A DNA stretch of 64,000 bases from Inia geoffrensis (Eukaryota; Chordata; Mammalia; Artiodactyla; Iniidae). The position numbers and the translations under genes were made by a program. The notes under the pieces were generated by a model. It made no database searches, was not told the origin of the DNA, and saw only the letters and a list, made by a program, of their open reading frames with translations. Position 1 is the first letter of the stretch. Each line of letters begins with the position of its first letter. Positions 24,240-36,490 of this stretch are shown one piece after another. The stretch spans positions 47,009,396 through 47,073,395 of the forward strand of contig CM070906.1 of NCBI GenBank assembly GCA_036417435.1, given 5' to 3'.

Positions 24240-24800
24240 GATGAAATATTTATAACACATATGACAAAGGGTTAATATACATAAAACAAAAAAAAGCAAC
24301 AAAATAAGGCAGATCATATGATAGAAAAATGAGCAGAGAATATAGATATGCAGATCACAGAAGAGGATGATTCATAATATCCAGTGTTAATGAGTGAATG
24401 GGGAATAAGCATTTTCAGGTTGAGCATACATTCATTCAGACTTTATGGAGGGCAATTTAGCAGTGTCCATAAAAATTTTAAATGAACAGTCTTTTTCCCA
24501 TAAATTGCATTTGTAAGAACCTATCATATAGAAATACCCTTACATATGCCCAAAAGAAGATCTTACAAGGCATTTGTTATCTTAAAGAAATGGAAGAAGA
24601 AAACTACGTTTGCCAATAGAGAAATATTTAAAATATGACACAATCATATTATAGTCTGCAGCTATTAATAAAGATGCAAACAGATCTGTGAAAAGATGTC
24701 CAACACATATTAAGTGGAAAAAAAGCAAGTTTTAGAACAATATACATATGAATAAGGTATCCAATTTTAAAACACAAGGAATGTACAGGCTTATAAATAC
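24240..24800 (+). mobile_element. old LINE-1 or HAL1 fragment
   Basis: A-rich text with 'ggagggcaatttagcagtgtcc', 'tagaaatacccttacatatgccc' and 'agatgtccaacacatattaag' is HAL1/L1ME-like. No coding left. Confidence 0.6.
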
Positions 24801-25534
24801 TTTTTTATACATCTAGATATGGGGCTCCAATTTCACTGGAATTAGCTGGTTCCTGATTCCACGTGCCCAGATCTGACTTCAGATCACCCTAGCTCTGCCT
24901 ATACTCCAGAGGAAACCAAGGCCAACATTTGGAGAAATCTCTGAGCCACTCTACTCTCCCTGAGCCTTTCCAGACTGTCACTTCCTAGTTTCCACCAGGG
25001 CCCAACAGGAAAGTGAATTTTTTAAAAAGAAGAAAAGAAAGAGAAAATGGTAAAAAGGAGAAATTTTACCACTTACTACTTTCACTACCTGCAAGTGCCA
25101 TTGTTCGAGTTTTCAAAAATGTATGCACTACTTTTATTTTTTTATTAGTGAAAAAAAGGAGGAAAAAAGATTTATAATCTCAAGGTGAGGAAGGACCACT
25201 GAACACAAAAAGAAGATTAAACCTGATCTCCTAGATATACAGTATGAGCAGAAATTTAAGTAAATAATGAAATAACCACCGTGTCTTTTATTTAGAACCT
25301 GCCTTCAGTCACAGTTTAGCACAGACACAAAAACATGTTAACTCTAGGAAGTAGACTTCTGAGAACATTTTCAGGATCTGGAATTAGCCCTTAGACAAGC
25401 AAGCTGGCTGTGTTTGAGGTACACAGGTACCCAGAAAGTTATTTAACAAATCAAAGTGAAGACTTTTAATCAAGGCAGAGATCATCTGATTAGATGTTAT
25501 GACTAACTTGTTCATAGTATAATATGTTCGAGAG
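24801..25534. other. single-copy intron sequence
   Basis: Nothing recognised beyond purine-rich runs at 25021-25060. Confidence 0.4.
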
Positions 25535-25539
25535 ATGAC

Positions 25540-26500
25540 ATTACCAAAAAAAGGCATATCCAACTGTCTACTGGATAGTCCCTCTTCAGTGTCTCAATTG
25601 TGCCTCAAATTCAACATGTCCAAAACCAAACTCATGTTCTTCCCACATACCTGGTCTTCTAATGTTTCCTATCTACCTGGTAGAGAAGCCAGAAATCAAG
25701 GAGTCACCTTTGATATATCCCTTTCAGTGATCCTCATGTTCAAACCACCTCAAATGCTTCACTCCCTAAATATCTCACAAATCCATCTATTTCCCTTCAT
25801 CTCTAGGAAGCAACTATCATCCCTCACCTGAACTACAGTAACAGCCACCTAAAATCATCTCCCTGTACCACTCTATTTGCCTATCCAAAACCCAGCACTT
25901 TTAATGTTATGTTCACACTGCAGCCAGAGTGGTCTTTTTGAAACCACTGATACTCACCATATAAAAACACTTTGTAGATTTCCTCTGCACTCAGGATAAA
26001 GACCCAAATCCTGTAGATCAGCCATCATGAATGTCTGATGGCTGAATTGTCTGACCCCTACTTCTCTTCCCAGCTTCATCTCAAACCACTCTCCTCTTGC
26101 TCTTGAAATTTCTCAGGCCTTCCTAACTAATCATCTTCCCTCCCACCACAGGGACCTGGCACATGCTACTTCCTGTAACTGGAAAATTCTACCCTCTCCT
26201 ATTTGCCTAGAAAAGTTTCATTCATTCCTCAGTCTCATGTCAAGTGTCACTTCATCAGCGAAGCCTGCCCTGTCCTCCATGACAAGGTCAAACTCCCACA
26301 ATAAAGGCACTCTCAGCACAGTGTTCTTGTTTGAAAGTAGTTTAATATATAATTGTGTGACTATGTGATTATGACAATCTCTCTCTTTAAATGAAAAGCA
26401 TCATGAGTGCAATGACTATGTCTGCTTTCCTCACCATGATCTCACAGCACCTAGTGAGGTATATAGGAGATATTCAATAAGTGTTTAATTACTAGATGGA
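25540..26500 (+). mobile_element. LINE-2 3' half
   Basis: The frame at 25535-25831 keeps L2 ORF2 text (CLKFNMSKTKLMFFP, then GVTFDISLS). Next come 'gcagccagagtggtctttttg' and 'gcactcaggataaagacccaa', and the end carries a GATG-type microsatellite (26495-26517). Confidence 0.82.
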
Positions 26501-26519
26501 TAGATGGATGGATGGAAGA

Positions 26520-28005
26520 CACCTAAGGTATTGTCTTGCTTAGATACAGAGGTGACCTTTGAAGGTAATTTCTAGTTCTATAATTATGTGATTTTACATA
26601 CACACACTGAAATTACAGTATCATATATTTATTATTATAAAGTTTGTTATTTAGTTTATTACTAAATAAGCTAATATGAATGATATTACTAGTTATGCTT
26701 ATAGTCCTCTCTGAGATTGTACATTTAGCAAATGAGGGAATTGTAAATACTGGGAAGATAAAGTTAACATAATACCCTTTACATTATCATGCAATGAAAT
26801 AATCCTGTTGGGGGAAGGGAGGCAGGTGTTTTCTGTTGGGTGTTTTTTTTTTTAACACATCTTAAGCCATGTAGAAACAACATTAAAAACCAACTTAAGA
26901 CTCCTTACAGAATAAGTAAAATAAAAGAAATATTCAGTATGGTAAAAAGAGATTTAACTACTATGTTGAATATTGCCCACCATGCAGCTAAGTTCACCAC
27001 ACTACCAATTAACACCTAAGAGAATCTTATGAATATTAGTTGGTTCCTGTGACTTAAGATCAGAGCAGCTGCAAGAAGACCCCTTTGGAAGATGCTATTT
27101 TTTTTCACTCCCTTCCCTCTTAATTCATTTGTTATATATGAACATCATTAAATAGCAATAGGACTTTTGAAGCTACTAAAATTTCTTCCCCTCTCTCTCT
27201 CTCTCCTTCTCTCTCTCTCTCTCAAGCTGCTTCTAAAAGAGTGGGTCTAAAATAAACTCAAAATAGTGAAAAGATAATAAAGTCTCAAAATATGATTTTT
27301 TAAAAAGAAAGAAGATGGAAATACATCAATTATGTTTAAATCCATGAGCTCATTATAATTCTTTATCAAATAAAATCTAATTGTTCAATACTGAAGAAGG
27401 CGTAAAAAAAAAAACTGATTGTTTTGAAGTTTAGTAAATAAAGAAAAAAAATCAAGTATATATCCTGCCCTTCCTATACAAACTGTACTACTGGGTAACC
27501 AAACAGTAAATATGGGGATGGTTCTCTTTATAGCAATATTTCAAGTAATAAGTGAAGAAAAAAATTGTAGAATTAAAATGTCACTATTTGAAGCTCCTAA
27601 TGAATTAATGGATCTAGCCATTAAGCATCAACTGCTAACATCATTATGTCCCTCCCCATGGAAGAACACAGTGCCCCCTATGAAGAAGTCTTCCCTCCCT
27701 GACACTCCCCTGCAACAACGACAAAAACTGAACTTAAATCTCATCGAATTTCTAGAGCAAAATTTACAGGAAATGCAGAGAAATAAGTTAAAGCACACCA
27801 TGGGGAAGCAGCCAGCAAAATCCATACTGTGGAAATCACTGCAAACAACCAAGTTTCTTCAATAAATTGTAAGAAAGAGAGAGGCAGACAGAGAAATATG
27901 GATATATGTGAAGGGGAGATCCTATAGGTTAAAAGAGATGTTAAAGAATTAACAACTAATTCTTATTTGGATGGCTATTCAAACAAATTGTTTAAAAAAT
28001 ATTAT
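26520..28005. other. single-copy intron with a CT microsatellite and one unassigned frame
   Basis: (CT)n at 27190-27224. The frame at 27512-27865 (117 codons, plus strand, antisense to FOCAD) has no splice sites, no family match I know and no codon bias that would argue for a gene. Confidence 0.4.
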
Positions 28006-28009
28006 TATC

Positions 28010-28226
28010 GGGCTTCCCTGGTGGCGCAGTGGTTGAGAGTCTGCCTGCCGACGTAGGGGATACGGGTTCGTGCCCCGGTCTGGGAAGATCCCACATGCCG
28101 CGGAGTGGCTGGGCCCGTGAGCCATGGCCGCTGAGCCTGCACGTCTGGAGCCTGTGCTCTGCTAGGGTAGAGGCCACAGCAGTGAGAGGCCCGTGTACCG
28201 CAAAAAAAATATATATATATATATAT
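28010..28226 (+). repeat. CHR SINE with an (AT)n tail
   Basis: Standard body; the poly(A) has turned into (AT)9 at 28209-28226. Confidence 0.92.
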
Positions 28227-28364
28227 GATTAGCAATTAGAAATCTAAATGCTGACTGGACATTTAAAAACTACACACACACACAAAATGCACACACATAT
28301 ATCCAGGTGTAATAATCACATTACTATTATGTTTTTTAAAAAGAGATATATACTTAATATCTAC

Positions 28365-28545
28365 AGAAGAAATTATACAATGTCCAGGATTTGCTCCAAA
28401 AGAATATGGTAGAATGGAAGCGGATGATATTACGGACGAACAGGGCTGGCCATGAGCTAAAGGTTGTTAGGCTGAACGATAGGAACATGAGGGTTCATAA
28501 CACTATTCTACTTACTTCTGAAATTTTCTTTTAAATTTTTAAAAA
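28365..28545 (+). mobile_element. old LINE-1 3' tail
   Basis: 'aggaacatgagggttcataacactattc' followed by 'tctgaaattttctttt' is a common L1ME-type end. Confidence 0.5.
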
Positions 28546-28844
28546 TCACAGAGTTCCTCTTTGTAACACCTATTTTTTTCCAAAATTTTCTTGGCTATTT
28601 TTTTGTATCACACCCCAAGCTAGTTTCCTTCCTTTACCTCCCTTCCCTTGGCAACCAAGGCAGTAGTTGCTGCTATCATTATTGCTGTTTGGAGAGATAA
28701 TATATGCTTTCAAAAAAATATTCCAGAGGATGGTGATGATGATGATGATGGAAAACATGGTGGCATCTTGCCGTCACAATAAAACAATCATGTTATCTTT
28801 GACAATGACTCTCCATCCACTCAATCTCTCCTCCCTCTATCCCA

Positions 28845-28988
28845 TTTTAATCTTTTTTTTTTTTTTTTTTTTTTTTTTGGCTGTGCGGCATGACATTCGG
28901 GATCTTAGTTCCCCTACCAGGGATCAAACCTGTGCCCCCTGCGGTAGAAGCGCAGATCTTAACCACTGGACCTCTAGGGAAGTGCCCA
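28845..28988 (-). repeat. short tRNA-derived SINE (reverse)
   Basis: 18-T run, 'ggctgtgcggcatgacattcgg', 'ccagggatcaaacctgtgcc' and 'ctctagggaagtgcc'. Target duplication ctcctccctctatccca (28828-28844) and ctcctccctcgatccca (28989-29005), one mismatch. Confidence 0.9.
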
Positions 28989-29244
28989 CTCCTCCCTCGA
29001 TCCCAGTCACAGTAACACAGAATATCATCACCTGTACTTAGGTACAATTATGTTTCAAAGCTAGAGCTGAGCTGAGAGGCTGAGAGATACCTATTTCTAG
29101 AGTCATGGCTTTACCCCAAGTTCAATCTTCAGTAATAATGTCCCAGTCTCCTCTTTGTTTTGAGAATTACCACTCCATTCATATGGTTACTATAGAAAGG
29201 ATCCCAGCATACGAATATTCACACAATGAAGACCCAGCCTGTAG

Positions 29245-29722
29245 CGGGTTAAATTGTCGTTCCCCCCACCCCGCACCCCGCACCACCCCCACCCCGCAAA
29301 AAAAAGTACATCTAAGTTCTAATCCCTGGTTCCTGTGCATGTGACTTTATTTGGAAATAAGGTCTTTACAGATATAACTAAGGATCTTAAAATGAGATCA
29401 TCCTGGGCGGGCCTTAAATCCAATGACTGGTATCCTTATCAGAGAAAGGAGGGAAGAGATTTGAAACACAGAGAGGAAGGTCATGAAAAGACAGAGACGG
29501 AGATTTCAATTACGCAGACACAAGCCAAAGAACATCAAGGGTTGCCAGCAGCCACCAGAAGCTAGGAAAGAGGCATGGAACTGACTCTCCCAGCCTCCAG
29601 AAGGAACCAATCCTGCTGACACCGTGGTTTTGGGCTTCTGGCCTTCAGTATTGTGGAATAATAAACTTCTCTTGCTTTAAGTTTGTAGTCATTTGTTACA
29701 GCAGCCCTAGAAAACTAATACA
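29245..29722 (+). mobile_element. LTR-like ancient repeat (MaLR/MLT-like)
   Basis: Order: 'aaattgtcgttcccccc', 'gtgactttatttggaaataagg', 'ccaatgactggtatccttat', 'gccagcagccaccagaagcta', 'ccagcctccagaaggaacc', ending 'gcagccctagaaaactaatac'. Typical of old mammalian LTRs; subfamily uncertain. A C-rich run lies at 29262-29298. Confidence 0.6.
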
Positions 29723-30244
29723 CAGCCCCTGGCAGAACTGACTGGTCCAGGAGTGAACATCTCACACGTGCTGGTCCTTGGAAATCTGTAATTGTGGCCA
29801 AGAAATTCAAACCTCAGTCTGGCTATCTCTTACAGATAAGAGGTGTTAACCCAGGAGCAGGTGGTACCCTGTAGACTAGGAAGCAGAGAAGTCGGTTTTC
29901 AGCAAGAGAGAAGAGACACACAGCCTATATCCAATTTGTTTCTGAGGCCCAGGTACATCCCTGTTCTTAAGTCCTGCGGGACACCCCTTTAGCAAAAAAA
30001 TTAATATCACCCTTTTATACTCAAACGAGTTCAAGTGGGCTTCTGTAACTCATAGCCCACAGAGTCCTGTCACACTCAAGAACCTTCTGCCCAAAGTCCT
30101 TTAGTTAAAGATTGGCTGGAACAAGTCCTTTCTTGGGTAGCTGCCAAAACAAACTGAACTGACTCAAGAGCTCTCTAAGAGGGAGCAAAGGAAACTTCAG
30201 GCCTGAGCTACAAGCGCAGTGACAAGAAACAATGCAAAAAAAAA
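29723..30244. other. single-copy intron sequence
   Basis: No exon or repeat recognised. Confidence 0.4.
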
Positions 30245-30956
30245 GGTGGGAATGTAAATTGATACAGCCACTACGGAGAACAGTATGGAGGTTCCTTAAA
30301 AAACTAAAAATAGAGCTACCGTATGATCCTGAAATCCCGCTCCTTGGCATTTATCTGGAGAAAAACTTAATTTGAAAAGACACATGCACACCAACGTTCA
30401 TATCAGCACTATTTACAATAGCCAAGACATGGAAGCAACGTAAGTGTCTATCGACAGATGAATGGATAAAGAAGATGTCCTACATATATACAATGGAATA
30501 TTACTCAGCCATTAAAAAAGAATGAAATAATGCCACTTGCAGCAACATGGACGGACCTGGAGATTATCATACTAAGTGAAGTAATCCAGACAGAGAAAGA
30601 CAAATATCATATGATATTGCTTATATGTGGAATCTAAAGAAAAGATACAATGAACTTATTTACAAAACAGAAATTGACTCACAGACATAGAAAACAAACT
30701 TATGGTTACCAAAGGAGGGGGGAGGGATAAATGAGGAGTTTGGGATTAACATATATACACTACTATATATAAAACAGCTAACCCATAAGGACCTACTGTA
30801 TAACACAGGGAACTATACTCAATATCTTATAATAACCTATAATGGAAGAGAATATTACAAAAGAATATATATATATAAACTGAATCACTTTGCTGTACAC
30901 CTGAAACTAACACAACATTGTAAATCAACTGTATTTCAATAAAAATTTTTTAAAAA
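30245..30956 (+). mobile_element. 5'-truncated LINE-1 (older subfamily)
   Basis: Begins at ggtgggaatgtaaattgata, the same L1 position as the copy at 6261. Ends 'gtatttcaataaaaatttttta'. Its text ('acccataaggacctactgta', 'tgctgtacacctgaaactaac') marks an older L1 than the 14 kb copy. Confidence 0.9.
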
Positions 30957-31169
30957 GGGCTTCCTGGGCTTCCCTGGTGGCGCAGTGGTTGAGAGTCCGC
31001 CTGCTGATGCAGGGGACACGGGTTCGTGTCCCGGTCCGGGAAGATCCCACATGCCGGGGAGCGGCTGGGCCCATGAGCCATGGCCGCTGAGCCTGCACGT
31101 CCGGAGCCTGTGCTCCGCAACGGGAGAGGCCACAACAGTGAGAGGCCCGCGTACCGCAAAAAAATAAAT
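30957..31169 (+). repeat. CHR SINE with a doubled 5' head
   Basis: Inserted in the tail of the preceding L1 with target duplication aattttttaaaaa (30944-30956, 31170-31182). Nine extra bases, gggcttcct, precede the regular gggcttccctgg start. Confidence 0.92.
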
Positions 31170-31182
31170 AATTTTTTAAAAA

Positions 31183-34100
31183 TGGAAGCTCAATTTTCAC
31201 TGGCATAAGAGCCAAACCCAGATCTCATCATAAGGAGTGTGGGTCAATAATGATGCTGAATACTACAGAGAAAAAGAAAAGAAAAAACTTTTGGTCAAGC
31301 TGTACAAACTATACTAATTAAAACCACCCAGAAAAATTGCTCTTCACTAGGTAAATACAGCACAATTACTACTGTGCATATGAATACCATATCTCAGGTT
31401 TCCTTTGGGGTTTATTTGATTACAGCATTAAATACTGCTCATGTATGCTCGGTCTTCTTTTGAAAAGAGTACAATTAATGCTTGGTTCTTTAGTTTCGAA
31501 ATATTCTAAATATGAGATGCAAGGAAGTACCCATACTAATTTTTTGACCAGGGATGAGAATAACAAAAGTTTGCATTGAAGAGAATTATACAAACATCCC
31601 AAAAGAGGGCATCCTGGGTATCATGGGAGCAAATGGTACGAATGTAGCCAAGTCTCTTTTTAACTAGAAAGGGTAAGTGGTCAGTTTTAAGTACAGTAAG
31701 TCACCAGCAAATAAGAGAATGTTAAACACTAGATTAATGATCAAGTTATTTCCTAAATTTATAATAAAATTATATGAGAAAAGAGAGGTGGAGCCAGGAA
31801 GAAAGGGAGGAAATAAAAAAACAGTTCCGTGGAACCCATGGTTAACCCATAAATGACAAAAAATAATGTTTCTTTCAAAAAAATCTAAGAGATATAATGC
31901 TATTGAGTTTTTGCTTGGGAAAGTTCTAAGTACCAGAAAACAGCCTGATTTCTTCTGAAGCACTTTTCCATTATAAAAGTAACATGTATTTCAGTAGTCA
32001 TTTTTCTTAAATCACCTAAAAAACACCTTAGCATAAATACATGACTCTTACAATGGAATATTTTGTGACAAACAAAGTCTTCAACCAGATCAGTTAACTT
32101 AAAAAGAAATAGGGCAGAATGTCCTAGATGAGAAAAGTGGCTAGAATTACTTTTCTGGTTATGAGCTACAAGTTGAGAGAGATTCTGTAATTTTAGAGAA
32201 AGAAAAAGGATTCGAAAAAAGGAAAAGAGAACATCTGAAAACAAGCTAAAAGGCTTATGGAATACTTAAAAGACAAGAAGAGGAGACAGACACGGTCCAA
32301 GAATTCTGTCACTGTCAGATAAGAGTTAAAATTAAATGAGCAATGATACCAATGTAGATATAAACCCTGAAACCATCTCAAATTCATGAAAAATTCTCTG
32401 ACTCCCTGGCTGCAAATGAAAGCATGCTAACTAAGACTGTCTTCCTCAGATCTTGGGGAAACTTCATAAAGACATCCTTCTTTGGTTCTTCTTCTCCTGC
32501 CAAATAAAATAAAGAGAAAGAAGCTAAATAGTACAGAAAAGCTTCAATAATACAAGTATGAATACAGCGTCTCCTTGGTTGCTAACCGTTTCCTACATGA
32601 TAACAAAGCAATTAAGTGTTCCAAGGAACAGGGTCATCGACAAAAGAAAAGACCCTGAGAGATAAGAATTTTCTCATGAAATTACCCTAAATCTTAACTG
32701 CAAATAGTTCTCAAAGTCATTTTAAATCTAACTGGACCCCCATCAATCCATGATCAGACTCACTGGATCCAGCAGCTTTAGCCGGGACCCATTATGGGCA
32801 TTTATTAATATCCTATTTGAGATTTATTAAAAAGTAGCCTTTAGGAATCTTAGAAAATAGACTTTAATCTCTCACACCCTAATACATTTTTTTCCCCCAA
32901 ATACACAAATTGCAGGTCCCTTCCCTGTTTGAAAGCACAAAAGGAACACAAATGAAGCGCTGGTTTATCTACAGCATAACCGTCCTACCAAACACATTTT
33001 TTGAAAGAAGGGGTGGCGGGTTGGAGAAGCAGCTGAACTGAAATTACAGGCTGTCATGACATCTCAGTATCGAAAACTAAATACCTGGTTCCACAGGAGA
33101 GTACTGTTTTTATTCACAATCCCGTTACTAAGCAACTATAACAATGGCTGCATGAGCTTTCTAGAAGCTAGTGCAGTTAAGGGAGGGGGCGGGGATCTAA
33201 GGAAAGAAAAATGAGGAAACTCCTTGCTTTGGGAATCTTTATCATAGGATAAACTCAATGTAAAATCAAAAACAATCTAAACTGAAAACAAGCAGTTCCT
33301 TAAAGGATAAGAAAAGGACATGCTACTATGTATATCATTCATCCTAATTTTATTTAATTTCAAAATTTACATTTAACTGGTGATAATAATTTCCTTACTG
33401 TGTTTTCTCTGTAGCCCCCTTCTTTCCTTCACCCTCCCTAGGGAATAATTTTTTTTTTTCAAATTTCCTTACTGATTAAAAGAACATTTTCAACCTCTTA
33501 AATCCACTTCTTTGTTTACAGAAGCTATAAAAACTAGTTTACAATTGTTTCATGTTGCCTCAGCTTTGAACCGAGAACACCCTAGATATCCAACTATTCC
33601 TTTGAAGGGAACAGTCTCTCAAACAGAGCCACACACTTTCCCAGCCACTCCCTGAAGTTTAGACAACCAGAGCTTTACCAATGTCAAGTCTTATTCAAAG
33701 TTAGACTATACAATGTAGCAGGCTGTAGACCAATGTTTCTCAAATTGTGGGTTGGACTTCGGGGTGGGGGGTGGTTAAGAGGAGGCAGCTTTTCATACAT
33801 GTTCCAAGGGAATTTACATACTAGACCTGCAAAGATCCAAGGAGCAGGTTATAAGGCTAGGAGAGAGAACCTCACTGACTTTTCCTCCATCTTTCCTTGC
33901 AGCTTTCAACATTTACTGCAATGCTGAGAAAGCTCTGGAAGCTACATCTTCTAAATATCTATTCCACAGAAGGATGCTGTTTCTTTCCTCTCCCTCTTTC
34001 TCTCTCCCTCTGAAGAATGTTAGGATACTAGGTAGGCAAAATGAAAAAATACAGTTTTAGACTCATTCTTCTGCATCAAAGCTGAGCAATCGTTGTGTGG

Positions 34101-34690
34101 CTCTGTTCCCAAGGTGCCTCTAGACTGCCATAAATCTCTATTTTAAGAAGAGAAAGCCACAGACAAGAAGAAATTTAAACACTGGAAACTGAAGATCCAA
34201 AATGTCTCAGCCAAGAACCACAGGGAAATGACAAACTCATTTTTGTTTTTAGATCCCAAAGATAAAGATGGTTTTCTGTCTCAGAAGATTCCCTGAGGAG
34301 CATTTGGAGGAGGAGGCTGTTTGGGTCCCTGTTTTTAATTAAATTTAATTTAATTTCTTAAATTTGATTCTCATTTTGCTTTTGTTAAGGCATAAACAAT
34401 GCAAAGTATAATCTTTGTAATCACTGCAAACCACAAAGCTCTACTACTTGAAATAAAACAAAGGAAATTCTTCAGAAATTATCCTTACCTCTACTGACAA
34501 CAATAAAGAAAACCTAGCACTTATATAACACATTTCACGATCAAACTGATGCAAAAGTTAAATTGGTTAGCTTCAGAACCTACTCTGTCTACATCTCCTG
34601 TGGCTAACAATTTAGACAACATGAACACTCTAAGAAACTTTTAAAAAAGTTTTTTCAGGATCCTTCAATTGTTAAAATTCCTATATTTGC
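31183..34690. other. repeat-poor intron island, possible regulatory DNA
   Basis: About 3.5 kb without a recognisable transposon. Contains ggttgctaacc (32577-32587), gttactaagcaac (33124-33136, RFX X-box-like) followed by a SOX-like acaatgg, and a GC box gggggcgggg (33185-33194). No exon found. Regulatory role is a guess. Confidence 0.35.
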
Positions 34691-34789
34691 TTACCATAAA
34701 ATTCAAGGCTTTCTTTTTTCTTTCTTTCTTCTATATCTTGGCCATATTTCCAAAGACCCTTGAAAACTAATGGTAACCTATATGTGTAA

Positions 34790-35175
34790 GATTACTCATT
34801 GAAGCACTGCCTATAATTGCAAATAATTGAAAACAATAGGGAATTGGTAAATTACGGCACATCCATACAATGGAATATTATACAGCCAGAAAAAAATAGA
34901 AAGCACTTTATGTATAGTAAGGAATGATGGCCAAGATATATTTTCTTCATTGAAAAATGCAAAATAAGGAATACTATGTATAGTAGGCTAATTTTTTTTT
35001 AAGAAAAAACATGTACATATAAATTTTCAGTTACATGTACATACAACATCTTTAGAAGGATAACAAGACCTGTTAAGACTTTTACCTGAGGAGAAAAACT
35101 GAGATACAGAGGAAAGACAGAAAATTTGCCTCCTACGCCCTTTTGAATTTTTTACCATGTGAACATGTTGCTAAT
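34790..35175 (+). mobile_element. old LINE-1 or HAL1 fragment
   Basis: 'tgcctataattgcaaataatt', 'acaatggaatattatacagcc' and 'ttttaccatgtgaacatgttgc' order. Confidence 0.6.
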
Positions 35176-35630
35176 TCAAAAAATGTATTTTTTAATTTTA
35201 AAAAATCTAATATTACTGACAAATTTTCACATATACAGATGACATGCTGATCCACTATCAGCAAAGCTTATGCTTTTCGGTTTACAATAGTGATGATGGA
35301 CTTATACTGATGTGTGAAGGATATCCCACACCAGCATAATTTTCTAATAGGACATTCTGGAATTAAAGGTATAACCTAACTTGCTCTAATTATCCCTTAG
35401 TCAGAGACATTAGCTGGTCCCTGGCCCCTTTAGCTGCTGATACTCTTACTTTTGGATATAAACAGTACAACTAGACAATGCAAGGAGGTTCTATGTTTGT
35501 GAATTTTAAGGCATTTGAAAATATTTAGGGAGGAACTAATACTACTACCTGCATTTAAAAAAAAGGGTGAGGCAAAATCTAGGTGGCTTGCTTAAGGGCA
35601 ACCAATAAGTTACAAAAAGAGAGACACATT
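35176..35630. other. single-copy intron sequence
   Basis: Nothing recognised. Confidence 0.4.
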
Positions 35631-35646
35631 AAAACTTAACCTTTTA

Positions 35647-35953
35647 GGACTTCCCTGGTGGTACAATGGTTAAGAATCCACCTGCCAATGCAGGGGACAC
35701 AGGTTTGAGCCCTGGTCTGGGAAGATCCCACATGCCATGGAGCAAGTAAGCCCGTGTGCCACAACTACTGACACTGCGCTGTAGAGCCTGCAAGCCACAG
35801 CTATTGAGCCCACATGCCACAACTACTGAAGCCCACGCGCCTACAGCCCGTGCTCTGCAACAAGAGAAGCCACCGCAATGAGAAGCCCGCGCAGTGCAAC
35901 AAATACCCAACGCAGCCAATAAATAAATAAATAAAAACATTTTTAAAAAAACA
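35647..35953 (+). repeat. long-form tRNA SINE (CHR-2-like)
   Basis: Perfect 16-bp target duplication aaaacttaacctttta (35631-35646, 35954-35969). Tail is (AAAT)n. Confidence 0.93.
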
Positions 35954-36030
35954 AAAACTTAACCTTTTAAAAGCCTCCTCAAAACTAATCTTTTAATGGA
36001 TATACAATAGGATCTTTCTAAAAACGTTTG

Positions 36031-36072
36031 AGTGTGTGCGCATGCGTGCATGTGCACGTGGGCATGCACACA
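36031..36072. repeat. alternating purine-pyrimidine tract
   Basis: About 40 bp of TG/CA/CG alternation (gtgtgtgcgcatgcgtgcat then gtgcacgtgggcatgcacac), self-complementary in part. Prone to left-handed DNA. Confidence 0.6.
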
Positions 36073-36164
36073 AAGAAAAAGACAGAAAATGAGTTAAGTT
36101 TTTAGCCATGATCGAACCTTACTTATTCAGAAAGATTTGGTCATCTACTAACTGCTGAAGAGTG

Positions 36165-36490
36165 TGTTAGAGACAAAAATACAGGTTAAAAATAGAAATA
36201 TATTGTGAAAGAGCAAGTAGCCCAGCTGAGAAGAGGGAAGTGTCTAGGCAGGAGAGGTGACATCTGAGCTGAGCCTTGAAGGATGAAGAAGATGATATCA
36301 GAAAGAGAAGGGGAAGGAACATTCCATGCAGAGGTACAGCATGCACAGGCTCGGGAACAGGGAACAGGTATGTACGGCTTATAGGAGGGTTCATGGCAGA
36401 AAACGCAGGTTGAACAGAAGGTGGGAACTAGTTTGGGAAGGGCATGTATACCACGCTAAAGGGCTTGGACTTATAAATGTAGATAGCAGA
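36165..36490 (-). mobile_element. LINE-2 fragment
   Basis: 'tgacatctgagctgagccttga', 'gaacattccatgcagaggt' and 'acagcatgcacaggctcggga' are L2 ORF2 in reverse. Confidence 0.65.

Noticed and set aside
28667..29041. 124-codon plus-strand frame with a poly-Phe run
   Set aside because: The Phe run is the T-tail of a reverse SINE and the rest is SINE text.
29335..29565. 76-codon plus-strand frame
   Set aside because: Lies wholly inside an LTR-like repeat.
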